Position numbers and translations under genes: made by a program. Below, one piece after another: positions 10,898 to 19,736 of a DNA stretch of 64,000 bases (position 1 is the stretch's first letter; each line of letters starts with the position of its first letter). The stretch is from the NCBI RefSeq assembly GCF_016862375.1, contig NZ_BOMV01000005.1, positions 124,001-188,000 of the forward strand, read 5' to 3'. Below the pieces are notes generated by a model. That model saw nothing but the letters and a program-made list of their open reading frames with translations. It was not told where the DNA came from and made no database searches. The stretch is from Paractinoplanes rishiriensis (GTDB lineage: Bacteria; Actinomycetota; Actinomycetes; Mycobacteriales; Micromonosporaceae).

Positions 10898-11074
10898 ATG
10901 GGCGTCATTTTCCGTAAGCGCAAGAAGATCGGGCCGATCATCCTGAACTTCACGGAGAACGGTTACTCCTCCTGGAGCATCAAGATCGGTCGCTGGTCGT
11001 GGAACTCGCGGGCCCGCGCGCACCGCGTGGACCTGCCCGGCCCGTGGGCCTGGAAGCAGGACAAGAGCCGCTAG
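10898..11074 (+). CDS. DUF4236-family mini-protein
   Basis: A 58-residue gene. The N-terminus MGVIFRKRKKIGPIILNFTE matches the DUF4236 pattern (MGxxFRKxxKIGP...LNxxxxG), followed by SWSIKIGRWSWNSRARAHRV. ATG 10898 has a good GGGAGGGA site 8 bases upstream. It is basic and Trp-rich, with no membrane segment or signal peptide. The function of the family is unknown. Its stop overlaps the stop of the convergent gene by a few bases. Confidence 0.82.
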   Translation: MGVIFRKRKKIGPIILNFTENGYSSWSIKIGRWSWNSRARAHRVDLPGPWAWKQDKSR

Positions 11075-11955
11075 GCAAGCGCTATCACCACGTCGCCGCC
11101 CAGCCGGCCGCCCAGCGGCCGGCGGGCGACCGCACCCGACTCGATCAGGGTGTGCACGACCCGGGTGGCGTCCTCCGCCCGGTAGATCGTCCCGGTCAGC
11201 GCAAAGGTGCGCAGCTCCGTCACGGTGGCCTCGCCCACCCGTTCGAGGTGGGCGAGCATCTCCCGGCGCAGCGGACCGGGATGCGGTCGCAACGAGATGT
11301 CGATGAGGTGGCGGTCGGGGTCACCGGGGTCGCGGTAGCGCACGCCGGCGAACTCGTCGACCGCCCACAGTGCCTCCTTGAACCCCTCGAGGCTCTTGCC
11401 CGAGGTGGTGCCGAACACGATCATCTCGCCCGGCTGCTCGTCGGTGGCCAGCTCCACCGCGGTCGCCAGCGGCCAGCCGGCCCGATACGGCTCCGGCGCC
11501 ACGCCGGGCGGCAGGGTCAGCAGCATCTCGGCCGGCTTACCGCCGGCCAGGGCACCGATCAGGTCCGGGTCCGGCGTCTCGCTCGCGCTCGCTGCATCCA
11601 CAAAACCGAGCAGGGGTACGCGCACGGCACCGGCCGCCTTGAGCGCCACCCCGAAGCGCTGGCCCGTACCGCCGGACACCGCGTGCACGATCAGCCCGCT
11701 GTCCCCCGCCTCGGCCGCGAGCCGCTCGCCGACCGCGGACAGGTCGGCGCCCACCGCCACCATCGCCAGCTCGCGCCCGCGTACGAAATCGGTTTGCTCG
11801 ACCAGGACCCGGACCGCCGCCTCGGCCGACGCCCCGCCGTCCGCATCGGCGTAGCCGTGCGCATAGACCACCCGGCGCCCGCGGTGCAGCGCAGCCGGCA
11901 CCCACGCCTCGAGGTGCCGCACCAATAGTTCGCGTTTGATCTCCGCCTGGGACAT
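11071..11955 (-). CDS. Conserved hypothetical protein, possibly TcmP-like
   Basis: A 294-residue soluble protein. The layout (KRELLVRHLEAWVPAAL, then VVYAHGYADADGG, then VPLLGFVDAASA about 80 residues later, then AEMLLTLPPG) resembles three-Cys-motif partner proteins (TcmP), whose usual blocks are YIDxFAGPG, FxFIDPFG and a hydrophobic strand. Here the glycine/proline and aspartate residues of those blocks are largely lost. The last 65 residues look like a winged helix (LRREMLAHLERVGEATVTEL). The three-Cys partner gene is not adjacent. The assignment is tentative; plain hypothetical is the safe call. Confidence 0.7.
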   Translation of the reverse strand: MSQAEIKRELLVRHLEAWVPAALHRGRRVVYAHGYADADGGASAEAAVRVLVEQTDFVRGRELAMVAVGADLSAVGERLAAEAGDSGLIVHAVSGGTGQRFGVALKAAGAVRVPLLGFVDAASASETPDPDLIGALAGGKPAEMLLTLPPGVAPEPYRAGWPLATAVELATDEQPGEMIVFGTTSGKSLEGFKEALWAVDEFAGVRYRDPGDPDRHLIDISLRPHPGPLRREMLAHLERVGEATVTELRTFALTGTIYRAEDATRVVHTLIESGAVARRPLGGRLGGDVVIALA

Positions 11956-11994
11956 ATTCCGAGTTCTACAGTGTCCGGCTCGCGCGGAGAAGGG

Positions 11995-12031
11995 TTGTAC
12001 CTACGGTGTTCATACGAGCACTATGAGATAC
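11995..12031 (+). promoter_or_regulatory. Candidate promoter of the TPR/FN3 gene, leaderless
   Basis: TTGTAC at 11995-12000 (-35-like) and CACTAT at 12019-12024 (-10-like) are 18 bases apart. ATG 12032 lies 7 bases after the -10, so the transcript would begin at the start codon. No ribosome binding site is seen. Confidence 0.45.
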
Positions 12032-13630
12032 ATGGCCCCTCCCCCGCTCGCCGAACTCACCGCTCGCGCGCAGACTCTCACGTCCGCGGGCGATCTCGTG
12101 GGTGCCCGCCGGGTGCTGGCCAAGGTGCTCGACCCCGCGGACGCCGACCCCAGTCACGCCGATCCCGACCTCGCCCTGGCCGCCGCCCTGCACGCCCGCA
12201 TCCTGATCGCTCTCGGCGACCCGCACGGCGCCCGGCTGTGGGCGGGCTTCGCGCACGCCGCCGAGGAACGCCTGCACGGCTCCCGCCACGAACGCACGAT
12301 GGCCGCGGCCGCCACCCACGCCGCCGTCCTCCAGCGGGTCGGTCACCACGGCCGGGCCGCCCAGGTCTACCAGACGCTGGTGCGCGCCCTCACCGAGCTG
12401 GACGGCGGCCGCTCGCCGCGGGTGCTGGCCGCCGAGGCCGACCTGGCCACCGCCGAGCACGCGGCCGGCCACTGCACCTCGGCCCGGCACCGCCTGACCG
12501 ACGCCTGGGTGCAGCACCGGCACCAGTTCGGCGACGCCAACCCGGCCGGCATCAAGATGCTGGCCCGGCTCGGCGCCATGGAACGCGAGTGCGCCCGCGA
12601 CACCGAATCGCACGAGCACCTGGCGCTGGCCCAGGAGTTGTGCGCGCGCTACCTGCCGGCCGACCACCCGCTGGTCCGCCAGGTGGCCCACCTGGCCACC
12701 GCTCCGGCCACCGGCCGGCACACCTGCGGCCGGGTGGCCCAGTCCGCGGGACCGGCCGTCCCCGAGCCGGGCGCCGGCGGACCGGGCAACGGCGGGTCAG
12801 CCGGCAACGGCGGCGGCCCGGCTCCGCCGGCCATTCCGTTCCCGCGCCGGCCCACCGTGCCGGACCCCGGCGACGGCGGCTTCCCGCCCGATGTGATGCC
12901 GATCCAGCCGCCGCCGGACAACCGACCCACCGACCCCAACGGCACCGTCTATCAGCAGCCGCTCTATCTGGCCGACGTGCACCAGACGCCGGGCGACCTC
13001 ACCGGCCGGCACGCCCGCGCCGACACCCCGCCGCCGCTGCCCGGGCACCGGGCCCCCGACTACGGGCCGGACGGGCGCCGCCAGCTGATCGGCTCGGCGC
13101 CGGCCAGCACCCTGGAGACCCCGCCCAACTCGGAACGCCTGCTGCCCGTCCGGGTGCCCCGCGAGCCGCACCGGCGACAGCCGTTCCTGGTGATGGCCGT
13201 GCTGGTCGCCGGGATCGCGGTGGCCGCCGTGGTGGTGGCGCTCACCCTGCCGGACGCGAACAGCACGACCCTCCCGTCCCCCACCGGCGTCCCGGCGCCG
13301 CCGGCCGCGACCGTGGTGCCGTCCACCCCGGCCGGCAGCGTGGCGGCCAGCGGCACGCCCGAACCGGGCGCGCCGACCAGCGTGCAGCTCCGCGACAACC
13401 GCGACAGCGTGGCCCTGAGCTGGAAATACCCGGCCGGCGCCGAGGGGCCGGTGCTGATCTCCGGTGGACGCCAGGGTCAGGACGTACGGGTGTTCCAGCA
13501 GTTGCCCGCGGGCAGCAGCGACTACGTGGTGTACGGGCTGAACGAGAGCCAGAACTACTGCTTCACGGTCGCCGTCGCGTACTCGGCCGACCGGATTGCC
13601 GCTTCTGCCCCGATATGCACCCGGAGATGA
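12032..13630 (+). CDS. TPR-repeat membrane protein with extracellular FN3-like domain
   Basis: About 532 residues in four parts. Residues 1-230 are helical repeats of TPR type (for example HERTMAAAATHAAVLQRVG). Residues 230-385 are a Gly/Pro-rich linker. A single membrane helix (FLVMAVLVAGIAVAAVVVAL) lies near 390-412. After a Ser/Thr/Pro stretch, a C-terminal beta domain (SVQLRDNRDSVALSWKYPAG to NYCFTVAVAYSADR) resembles fibronectin type III. TPR would be cytoplasmic and FN3 outside. ATG 12032 is favoured by a promoter-like sequence ending just upstream; ATG 12023 is possible. A TPR-GGDEF gene follows on the same strand. Confidence 0.8.
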   Translation: MAPPPLAELTARAQTLTSAGDLVGARRVLAKVLDPADADPSHADPDLALAAALHARILIALGDPHGARLWAGFAHAAEERLHGSRHERTMAAAATHAAVLQRVGHHGRAAQVYQTLVRALTELDGGRSPRVLAAEADLATAEHAAGHCTSARHRLTDAWVQHRHQFGDANPAGIKMLARLGAMERECARDTESHEHLALAQELCARYLPADHPLVRQVAHLATAPATGRHTCGRVAQSAGPAVPEPGAGGPGNGGSAGNGGGPAPPAIPFPRRPTVPDPGDGGFPPDVMPIQPPPDNRPTDPNGTVYQQPLYLADVHQTPGDLTGRHARADTPPPLPGHRAPDYGPDGRRQLIGSAPASTLETPPNSERLLPVRVPREPHRRQPFLVMAVLVAGIAVAAVVVALTLPDANSTTLPSPTGVPAPPAATVVPSTPAGSVAASGTPEPGAPTSVQLRDNRDSVALSWKYPAGAEGPVLISGGRQGQDVRVFQQLPAGSSDYVVYGLNESQNYCFTVAVAYSADRIAASAPICTRR

Positions 13631-13724
13631 TCGCAACCTTTCGGCAACCGTGTTGGACCGCCATTGCACCCGCAGGCCCGGAGGATGAGTCGTCACGGTT
13701 CCCTCCCGGCAGGAAGCAGGCAGA

Positions 13725-15305
13725 GTGACGGCTAAGGCGGCGGAGCGCGACCAGGAGCTGGTCCACGACGCTCGCGCGGCTATCGCCGCGACCCTGGACG
13801 AACTCGAGATCCAGCCGGTCGCCGAGTTCCGCGCCATTCGGGAACCGGCCGCGGAGGCACGGGCGCTGGCCGAGGCCATCGGTGATCTGGAGGCCGCCCA
13901 GCGGGCCGCGCTGCTCGAGGCCGACGTGCTGCTGCGCGAGGGCCGGATCGGCGAGGGCGGCCGGATGGCCCACCAGGCCCGCGCCTGGGCCGAGCAGAAC
14001 GGCAGCTCGTACGTGCTGGCCCGGGCGCACCGGTACCTGTCGATCTTCTATCGGCTGGTCGGCGACACCTCGGACGCGCTGAACCACGCCGTGCAGTGCG
14101 TGGCGCACCTGGCCGAGGACACCCTGCCGGCGATCCGCGCGCGGCACCTGATGACGCTGGCGGTCAGCCTGGGCGACGGCGGCTCGCCGGAGGAGGCCGA
14201 CCGCCGCTACCGGGAGGCGCTGGACACCGCGGTGCGGATCGGCGACCAGGAGCTGGCGCTGCTGGTGCTCAACAACATGACCTATTCGGCGTACGAGTGC
14301 GGCGACGAGCCCGCCGCGCGGCAGTTCGCCGACCGGATGCGCGAGGTGTCCGCCCGCTCGGGCCGCCCGCTGGGCGCCAACGAGCTGGACACCGCGGCCC
14401 GGGTCGACATGATGGGCGGCCGCTACGACGCGGTGGAGGCCGCGCTGGCCGGCGTACTGGACGGCCGGCTCAAGGTAAACGAGGGCGATGCCGCCGCCGA
14501 GTGCCTGATCACCCTGGCCGAGTGCCGCCGGCTGGCCGGTGACTACCCGCAGGCCCAGGAGGCCCTGGACCGCGCCGTGCTGGAGTGCGAGAAGAACGGC
14601 CTGGGCCGGTTGCGCGCCATGTGCCGGCAGGAGCAGGCCGCCCTGTACGCCGCGGCGGGACGCTTCGAGGACGCGTACGAGGAACATCGTCTTTTCCACG
14701 CCGACTCGACCGCGCTGCACTCCACCCAGCGGGAGGCCCGGGCCCGTGCCCTGCAGGCCGTGTTCGAGGCCAACGAGGCGCGCCGGGCCAGCGAGCACTT
14801 CCGGGAGATGGCCCACCGGGACGCGCTCACCGGCCTCTACAACCGCCGGTACGTCAACGAGCGGCTGCCCGCCCTGCTCGGCGAGGCGGCCACCCGGCGT
14901 ACCCCGATCTCGGCGGCGATCGTCGACCTCGACCACTTCAAGCGGATCAACGACACGCTCTCGCACGCCACCGGCGACACCGTGCTCCAGCACATCGGCA
15001 AGCTGCTCCAGGAGGCGGCCACCGGACCGGCCCTCGCGGCCCGGATGGGCGGCGAGGAGTTCCTGCTGATCTTCCCGGGCATCGACGCCACGGAGGCGGC
15101 GGAACGCTGCGAGCGGCTGCGGCTGCGGATCCGGGCGCACCCGTGGCAGCCGGTCACCGGTGCCCACCCGGTCACCACCAGCATCGGGGTCACCACCGTC
15201 GAGGACGGCCGGGCCACCGTGTCGGCGCTGCTCTCGCAGGCCGACCGCAACCTGTACGCGGCCAAGCGCGGCGGCCGCGACCGGGTGGTCACCGACCTGT
15301 CCTGA
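13725..15305 (+). CDS. Diguanylate cyclase with N-terminal TPR-like repeats
   Basis: A 526-residue soluble protein. Residues 20-345 are helical repeats of TPR type (LALLVLNNMTYSAYECGDEP is one unit). A GGDEF domain (about 365-525) begins at HRDALTGLYNRRYVNERLP, with DLDHFKRINDTLSHATGD and an intact active site RMGGEEFLL. It should make cyclic di-GMP from GTP. The RxxD inhibitory site five residues before GGEEF is absent (ATGPALAARMGGEEF), so product inhibition is not expected. GTG 13725 has AGGAAG upstream. TPR domains usually bind protein partners, and the preceding gene also carries TPR-like repeats. Confidence 0.92.
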   Translation: MTAKAAERDQELVHDARAAIAATLDELEIQPVAEFRAIREPAAEARALAEAIGDLEAAQRAALLEADVLLREGRIGEGGRMAHQARAWAEQNGSSYVLARAHRYLSIFYRLVGDTSDALNHAVQCVAHLAEDTLPAIRARHLMTLAVSLGDGGSPEEADRRYREALDTAVRIGDQELALLVLNNMTYSAYECGDEPAARQFADRMREVSARSGRPLGANELDTAARVDMMGGRYDAVEAALAGVLDGRLKVNEGDAAAECLITLAECRRLAGDYPQAQEALDRAVLECEKNGLGRLRAMCRQEQAALYAAAGRFEDAYEEHRLFHADSTALHSTQREARARALQAVFEANEARRASEHFREMAHRDALTGLYNRRYVNERLPALLGEAATRRTPISAAIVDLDHFKRINDTLSHATGDTVLQHIGKLLQEAATGPALAARMGGEEFLLIFPGIDATEAAERCERLRLRIRAHPWQPVTGAHPVTTSIGVTTVEDGRATVSALLSQADRNLYAAKRGGRDRVVTDLS

Positions 15306-15318
15306 TACCTTGGTCGCC

Positions 15319-16476
15319 GTGCGACGGCTCCTGGCCGCGGCGGCGATCCTGCTGCTGATGGCGTCCTGCGATCAGGGCACGCCGTCCCAGGACGCCGCGC
15401 CGGCCCCCACCCCGCCCTCGATCGTGGTGCCGCCGGACGTCACCTTCAGCAACGCCGACGTGGGCCTGGGCGGTCCCACCGACGTGCCGGAGCCGGCCGG
15501 CAGACCGGTCCGCATCGAGATCCACTGGTGGACCGTGGAGCCGCACGAGGGCGCCGCCTACGACTGGCGTCCCTACGACGCCGCGGTGGCCCGGGCCGCG
15601 GCCGCCGGCATGAAGATCCTGATGCTGATCACGTACGCGCCGCCGTGGGCCACCGGCCGGCACTCGGACAAGTGGTTCCCGCGCCCCGAGTACGACGCCG
15701 GCTGGACCAGGTTCGTCGGAGCCGCGGTGCGCCGCTACGGCGACCGGGTGCGCGCCTACGAGGTGTGGAACGAGCCCAACCACGCGAAGTTCGGCAACTA
15801 CGGCGACGGCCACGACGAGACCCGGCTGCGCCGCTACTGGAACCTGGTCCGGATCACCAGCGAACGGATCCGGACCGTCTGCCCGGCCTGCCTGGTGCTG
15901 GCCGGCGGATCGGCGGCCGGCTCCCGGCCCGCCGGGCAGCCCCGGGCACCGTCCTCGCGCCCCAACCCCAACTCCCCCGCGGCCTGGCTGGACTGGGCCT
16001 ACCGGCACGGCTACGGCGACACCTTCGACGCCGTGGCGCACCACCCGTACCCGCGCTGGACGCACAGCCACGGTCCGTCCGCGTCGTTCTGCGGCCGGCC
16101 CGACCTGTCGCAGTTCGGGCCGGCGTACCGGCCGGGCCGGCCGTACCGGGAACAGTGCGGGCAACTGGCCGCGCTGCGGGCCGTGCTGGCCGACCACGGC
16201 GACGGGCACAAGCTGATCTGGGGCACCGAGTGGGGCTACCCGACCCGGTCCTTCCTGGGCGCCCGGCACGCGCCGCTGCGGCTGGTGCGGGACTTCTCGA
16301 TCGAGTCGGTGAACCTGTGGCGCACCACGTACTACCTCGGCCCGCTGATCCGGTACGAGTTCCGCGACTCGTGCACCACGCCGCGCGACCCGGAGTGCCA
16401 CTACGGCCTGGTGGACGCGGCCGGGCGGCCCAAGGAGCCGCTCTACTCCGACCTGATCTCGGCGACCAGCGGGTAG
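15319..16476 (+). CDS. Secreted lipoprotein glycoside hydrolase (clan GH-A, GH5/GH39-like)
   Basis: About 385 residues. The start GTG 15319 gives a lipoprotein signal VRRLLAAAAILLLMASC with a lipobox ending at the Cys. The catalytic TIM barrel follows: IHWWTVEPHEG, ITYAPPWATG, the acid/base Glu in YEVWNEPNHAKFG, AHHPY, and the nucleophile Glu in IWGTEWGYPT. The spacing fits clan GH-A retaining glycosidases of GH5/GH39/GH51 type. The substrate is unknown; xylan, mannan or a cell-wall glycan are possible. TACCTT lies 7 bases before the GTG, so a leaderless transcript is possible despite the close upstream gene. Its 3' end overlaps the convergent EEP gene by 34 bases. Confidence 0.85.
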   Translation: MRRLLAAAAILLLMASCDQGTPSQDAAPAPTPPSIVVPPDVTFSNADVGLGGPTDVPEPAGRPVRIEIHWWTVEPHEGAAYDWRPYDAAVARAAAAGMKILMLITYAPPWATGRHSDKWFPRPEYDAGWTRFVGAAVRRYGDRVRAYEVWNEPNHAKFGNYGDGHDETRLRRYWNLVRITSERIRTVCPACLVLAGGSAAGSRPAGQPRAPSSRPNPNSPAAWLDWAYRHGYGDTFDAVAHHPYPRWTHSHGPSASFCGRPDLSQFGPAYRPGRPYREQCGQLAALRAVLADHGDGHKLIWGTEWGYPTRSFLGARHAPLRLVRDFSIESVNLWRTTYYLGPLIRYEFRDSCTTPRDPECHYGLVDAAGRPKEPLYSDLISATSG

Positions 16477-17210
16477 TGGTCGGAGGCGTACTCGGCCTCG
16501 CCGCCGCGCCGGACCCGCAGGTTGCGCACCCGGCCGGCCACCGCGTCGGTGCCCAGCAGGTAGTCGATCCGCATCGGGCCGAACTCCGCGCCGCCGCAGC
16601 CGGTGGTCGGCACGGTCAGCCCGTTCCCGCCGCCGGCCGTCGGCCACAGGTCGCGCAGCCCGGCCCGCTCGAACGCGGCCAGCGCCCGGGTGTCCACTGT
16701 GCCGTCCTCGGCCACGTGCCGGCGGTGGTACAGCCGGGCCAGGCCGTCGATCGCCGCGGTGTGGTCGCTGTGCGGGTCCAGCCCGTTGAGATCACCGGCG
16801 AGCAGGACCATGGGCGTACGCCGGGCGTGCCGGGCGGCCAGCCAGATCGCCTCGCGCATCCGGCGGTACGGCGAGAACGGGTTCAGGTGCGCGGTCACCA
16901 CGGTCAGCGGCCCGGCCGGGGTACCGACCGTGACCGCGGCCGCCGCGTGGTGCAGCCGCCAGGTCGCCGACCACCGCGCGATGATCCGCAGCGGCGGCCG
17001 GACCAGCACCGCGACCGGCTGTCCCAGACCCGAGCGGGCCAGGTGCGGCACCATGCCGAGTTCGTCGGCCAGGCCGGTCATCCGCCGGTCGAAGCCGCGC
17101 AGCTCCTGCAGGGTCAGCAGGTCCGGCCGTTCCTGCCGGAGCACGCTGCGGATCGCGTCCAGCCGGCTGCCGCCGCCGGTCCGGATGTTCCAGGTGACGA
17201 ACTTCAGCAT
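16443..17210 (-). CDS. Endonuclease/exonuclease/phosphatase-family protein
   Basis: A 255-residue EEP-fold (DNase I-like) hydrolase. Motifs in order are VTWNIRTG, the metal-binding Glu in LLTLQELRG, VVTAHLNPF, LAGDLNGLDPHSDH, RIDYLLG and the catalytic SDHYPLVAEI. It has no signal peptide. ATG 17210 overlaps the stop of the PAP2 gene (TGATG), so it is translationally coupled as the last gene of the YegS-YihY-PAP2 operon. EEP members cleave nucleic acids, sphingomyelin or phosphoinositides. The operon context makes a phosphoester in lipid turnover plausible, but this is inference. Confidence 0.88.
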   Translation of the reverse strand: MLKFVTWNIRTGGGSRLDAIRSVLRQERPDLLTLQELRGFDRRMTGLADELGMVPHLARSGLGQPVAVLVRPPLRIIARWSATWRLHHAAAAVTVGTPAGPLTVVTAHLNPFSPYRRMREAIWLAARHARRTPMVLLAGDLNGLDPHSDHTAAIDGLARLYHRRHVAEDGTVDTRALAAFERAGLRDLWPTAGGGNGLTVPTTGCGGAEFGPMRIDYLLGTDAVAGRVRNLRVRRGGEAEYASDHYPLVAEIRSE

Positions 17211-18700
17211 CACGCCGCCAGCGGTTGCTGCTGCTGTTGCTGCACCGTACGGGCCTCCTCGGCGGCCTCCGAGACGGTACCCGGATGCTCGTTGGGCTTG
17301 AGCACCCAGTAGAGGACCGCGATCCAGCCGGCGGTGAGCAGCATGGCGCCGAGCAGGTCGGTCGGGTGGTGCATGCCGCGGTACATCCGGGACAGCGCGA
17401 CGCCGGCCGGCATCAGCACCGCGAGCACCGGGAACACCCAGCGGTACCACTGCCGGATCCGCGGCATCGCGACGATCGTGATGGCCAGCCAGATGCACAT
17501 GGTCGCGGCGATGTGCCCGGACGGGAACGACGAGGTCGGCATCGGACCGTCCAGCTGCTCCACCGGCGGGCGGGGCCGGCCGGTGGCGGCCGCGACCAGC
17601 AGGAACAGCGTGATCTCGCCGAGCATGGTGAGCACCACGAACAGGACCGGCCGCCACTGCCGCCACAGGCCCAGGGCCAGCGGGCAGAAGATCAGCGCGA
17701 TGGCCAGGATGGCGTGCGTGTCGCCGGCCTTGCTCAACAGCCAGCTCAGGTGGTCGAGGTCGGGCGTGCGGAAGCTCTGCAGCCAGCGCGGCACCGCGTC
17801 GTCGAAGCGGCCCAGCCAGTTGTCCGGGGTCAGCCGGCTCACGCCGTACCCCAGCACGTAGAGCAGGCCGAACACCAGCACCCAGCCGACCAGGATCTCG
17901 GCACCCTTGGCCCACGGGTGCGGCAGCAGCTTGCCCTCGGCGGGTGCCGGGCGCAGGTCCACCTCGGCCTCGGGCTCGAGACCGTCGGTCAGCGGCGGGG
18001 TGGAATGGCCCGCTTCGCGGCGCCACACCCGGAAGGCGTACGCGGTGACGCTGATCCAGGCGAGGCCGAGCAGCCAGCCGCCGATGACGTCGGAGAGGAA
18101 ATGCACGCCGAGCGCGATCCGGGTGAGACCGACCGCGAAGATCAGCAGCGCCATGGCACCGATGAACCAGCGCCGCGCCCGGCCGCTGACCACCGCGAGG
18201 AAGACCAGGGTGAGAGCGCCGTAGACGACCGTGGCGCCGAGCGTGTGCCCGCTCGGAAAGCTGTTGCCGCCGCCCACCGCGACCGGGTCGGCCACCACCG
18301 GGCGGATCCGGCCCACCAGCGTCTTGAGCGACGGGTCGAGGATCAGCGCGCCGAGGCCGGTGACGCCCAGATAGATCGCCAGCCGGGGCAGCCGCCGGAT
18401 CAGCAGCAGCACCATCGCGATGACGGTCAGCGGCAGCAGCCAGCCGCGCCCGCCGGCCGAGGTGATGCCGGTCAGCAGGTGCACCACGCCCGGGTTCGGG
18501 GCGACCAGGTCGTTGAACCGGTCGGCGAGGGACTGGTCGAGGCGCAGCAGCGGGGTCCAGTTCGAACGGACCAGCAACAGCAGGGTCCCGAACGCGAGGC
18601 CGGCCGCCACCACGGCGACCAGGCCCAGCACGCTGCGCTCGGCGAAATGCCGTACGGGTCGCCAGCCGGTCCGCTCCACCACGCGGTTGTCGTCGCTCAC
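17210..18700 (-). CDS. Tandem PAP2-superfamily membrane phosphatase
   Basis: A 496-residue polytopic protein with two PAP2 (phosphatidic acid phosphatase type 2) domains. Domain one has LKTLVGRIRP, FPSGHTLGATVVYG and RIALGVHFLSDVIGG. Domain two has AATGRPRPPVEQL, SSFPSGHIAATM and SRMYRGMHHPTDLLG. Each set matches the three-part phosphatase signature, so both may be active. About ten membrane helices are expected. A Gln run (six residues) precedes the C-terminus. GTG 18700 has GGAG seven bases upstream. It lies between the YihY and EEP genes; a likely role is dephosphorylation of lipid phosphates or isoprenoid pyrophosphates. Confidence 0.9.
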   Translation of the reverse strand: MSDDNRVVERTGWRPVRHFAERSVLGLVAVVAAGLAFGTLLLLVRSNWTPLLRLDQSLADRFNDLVAPNPGVVHLLTGITSAGGRGWLLPLTVIAMVLLLIRRLPRLAIYLGVTGLGALILDPSLKTLVGRIRPVVADPVAVGGGNSFPSGHTLGATVVYGALTLVFLAVVSGRARRWFIGAMALLIFAVGLTRIALGVHFLSDVIGGWLLGLAWISVTAYAFRVWRREAGHSTPPLTDGLEPEAEVDLRPAPAEGKLLPHPWAKGAEILVGWVLVFGLLYVLGYGVSRLTPDNWLGRFDDAVPRWLQSFRTPDLDHLSWLLSKAGDTHAILAIALIFCPLALGLWRQWRPVLFVVLTMLGEITLFLLVAAATGRPRPPVEQLDGPMPTSSFPSGHIAATMCIWLAITIVAMPRIRQWYRWVFPVLAVLMPAGVALSRMYRGMHHPTDLLGAMLLTAGWIAVLYWVLKPNEHPGTVSEAAEEARTVQQQQQQPLAA

Positions 18701-18734
18701 TTCGGCGCTCCAAAGAGGTCGGGGGACCCCCGGA

Positions 18735-19736
18735 TTACCCGGACGAGTCGGCACGTACACCGCGTTGGCGGGGGACCTTGGTGCCCGGCTCCCAGCGGTC
18801 CTCGTACGCCGGCTTCGGCACACCCACCCGGCGCGCCTCCAACTGGGCCGCGAACGCCAGGCCCAGGAAGATCGCGATGCCGGTGAGGTTGGCCCAGAGC
18901 AGCAGCGCCATCATCGCGGTGAGCGGCCCGTAGGTGGCGCCGAAACCGCCGCTGAACCGCACATAGCCGGCCAGCAGCAGGCTGGCGATCCACCACAGCA
19001 CGGTGGCCACCACGGCGCCGAACAGCAGCCAGGACAGGGCCGGCTGATGGCGGCGCGGGGCCCAGCGGAACAGCAGGCCCACCGCCACCACGATCAGCGC
19101 CAGGCTGACCGGCCAGCGCACCAGGTCCCAGGCCACCCGCAGGTGACCGGCCCACTCCCAGTGCTTCTCGGCCGACTCGCCGAACGGGCGACCGGCCACC
19201 AGCAACAGGAAGCCGAACAGCGCGGGCAGGCCGGCCACCACCGAGAGGATCACCGCCCGCAGGTACTTGAACAGAGCTGGGCGGTCCCGCTCCACGCCGT
19301 AGATCCGGTTGGCGCCGCGTTCGATCTGGGCCATCGCGGCGGCCAGTGCCATCAGGCCGGTGAGCAGGCCGAGGGTCAGCGCGACCTCGCCGGCGTCCTC
19401 GTCCCGCTCGGTGTCGACGAGCAGGTCGCGTACCAGCTCCTCGCTGGCACCCGGAGTGACCGCCGCGACCGTGTCGGCAACCACCAGGCCCGGGGTTTCC
19501 GCGCCCAGCTCGGCCGCCAGGCCGGCCACCGCGATCATGAACGGGACGATGGCGAGACAGAGCTGGAAGGCGAACGCGCGGGAGTGGCTGAACCCGTCAC
19601 CGTAGCGGAACCGGACGAAGGCGTCGCGGATCAGCGGCCAGCGGCCGTACCGGCGCAGCGCGTGCAGGGCGTCGTCGGCGGACAGTTCGTCGCCGCGCAT
19701 GTCCCTGGTCTCGGGCACCGGCTCGGTCGAGCTCAC
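18735..19736 (-). CDS. YihY/virulence factor BrkB-family membrane protein
   Basis: A 333-residue membrane protein with the family pattern SHSRAFAFQLCLAIVPFMIA near residue 60, and six hydrophobic segments ending with LLWANLTGIAIFLGLAFAAQ. The C-terminus is basic and cytoplasmic. Start GTG 19736 overlaps the stop of the upstream YegS-like gene by four bases (GTGA), and the next gene starts 34 bases after its stop. Despite old RNase BN annotations, YihY proteins are inner-membrane proteins of unclear transport role. Placement between a lipid kinase and a lipid phosphatase supports a membrane-lipid function. Confidence 0.88.
   Translation of the reverse strand: MSSTEPVPETRDMRGDELSADDALHALRRYGRWPLIRDAFVRFRYGDGFSHSRAFAFQLCLAIVPFMIAVAGLAAELGAETPGLVVADTVAAVTPGASEELVRDLLVDTERDEDAGEVALTLGLLTGLMALAAAMAQIERGANRIYGVERDRPALFKYLRAVILSVVAGLPALFGFLLLVAGRPFGESAEKHWEWAGHLRVAWDLVRWPVSLALIVVAVGLLFRWAPRRHQPALSWLLFGAVVATVLWWIASLLLAGYVRFSGGFGATYGPLTAMMALLLWANLTGIAIFLGLAFAAQLEARRVGVPKPAYEDRWEPGTKVPRQRGVRADSSG

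Noticed and set aside
16443..18713. A 756-codon minus-strand ORF that would fuse two products
   Set aside because: Only the C-terminal 255 codons (EEP protein) are coding in this frame. The rest is the PAP2 gene read in the wrong frame.
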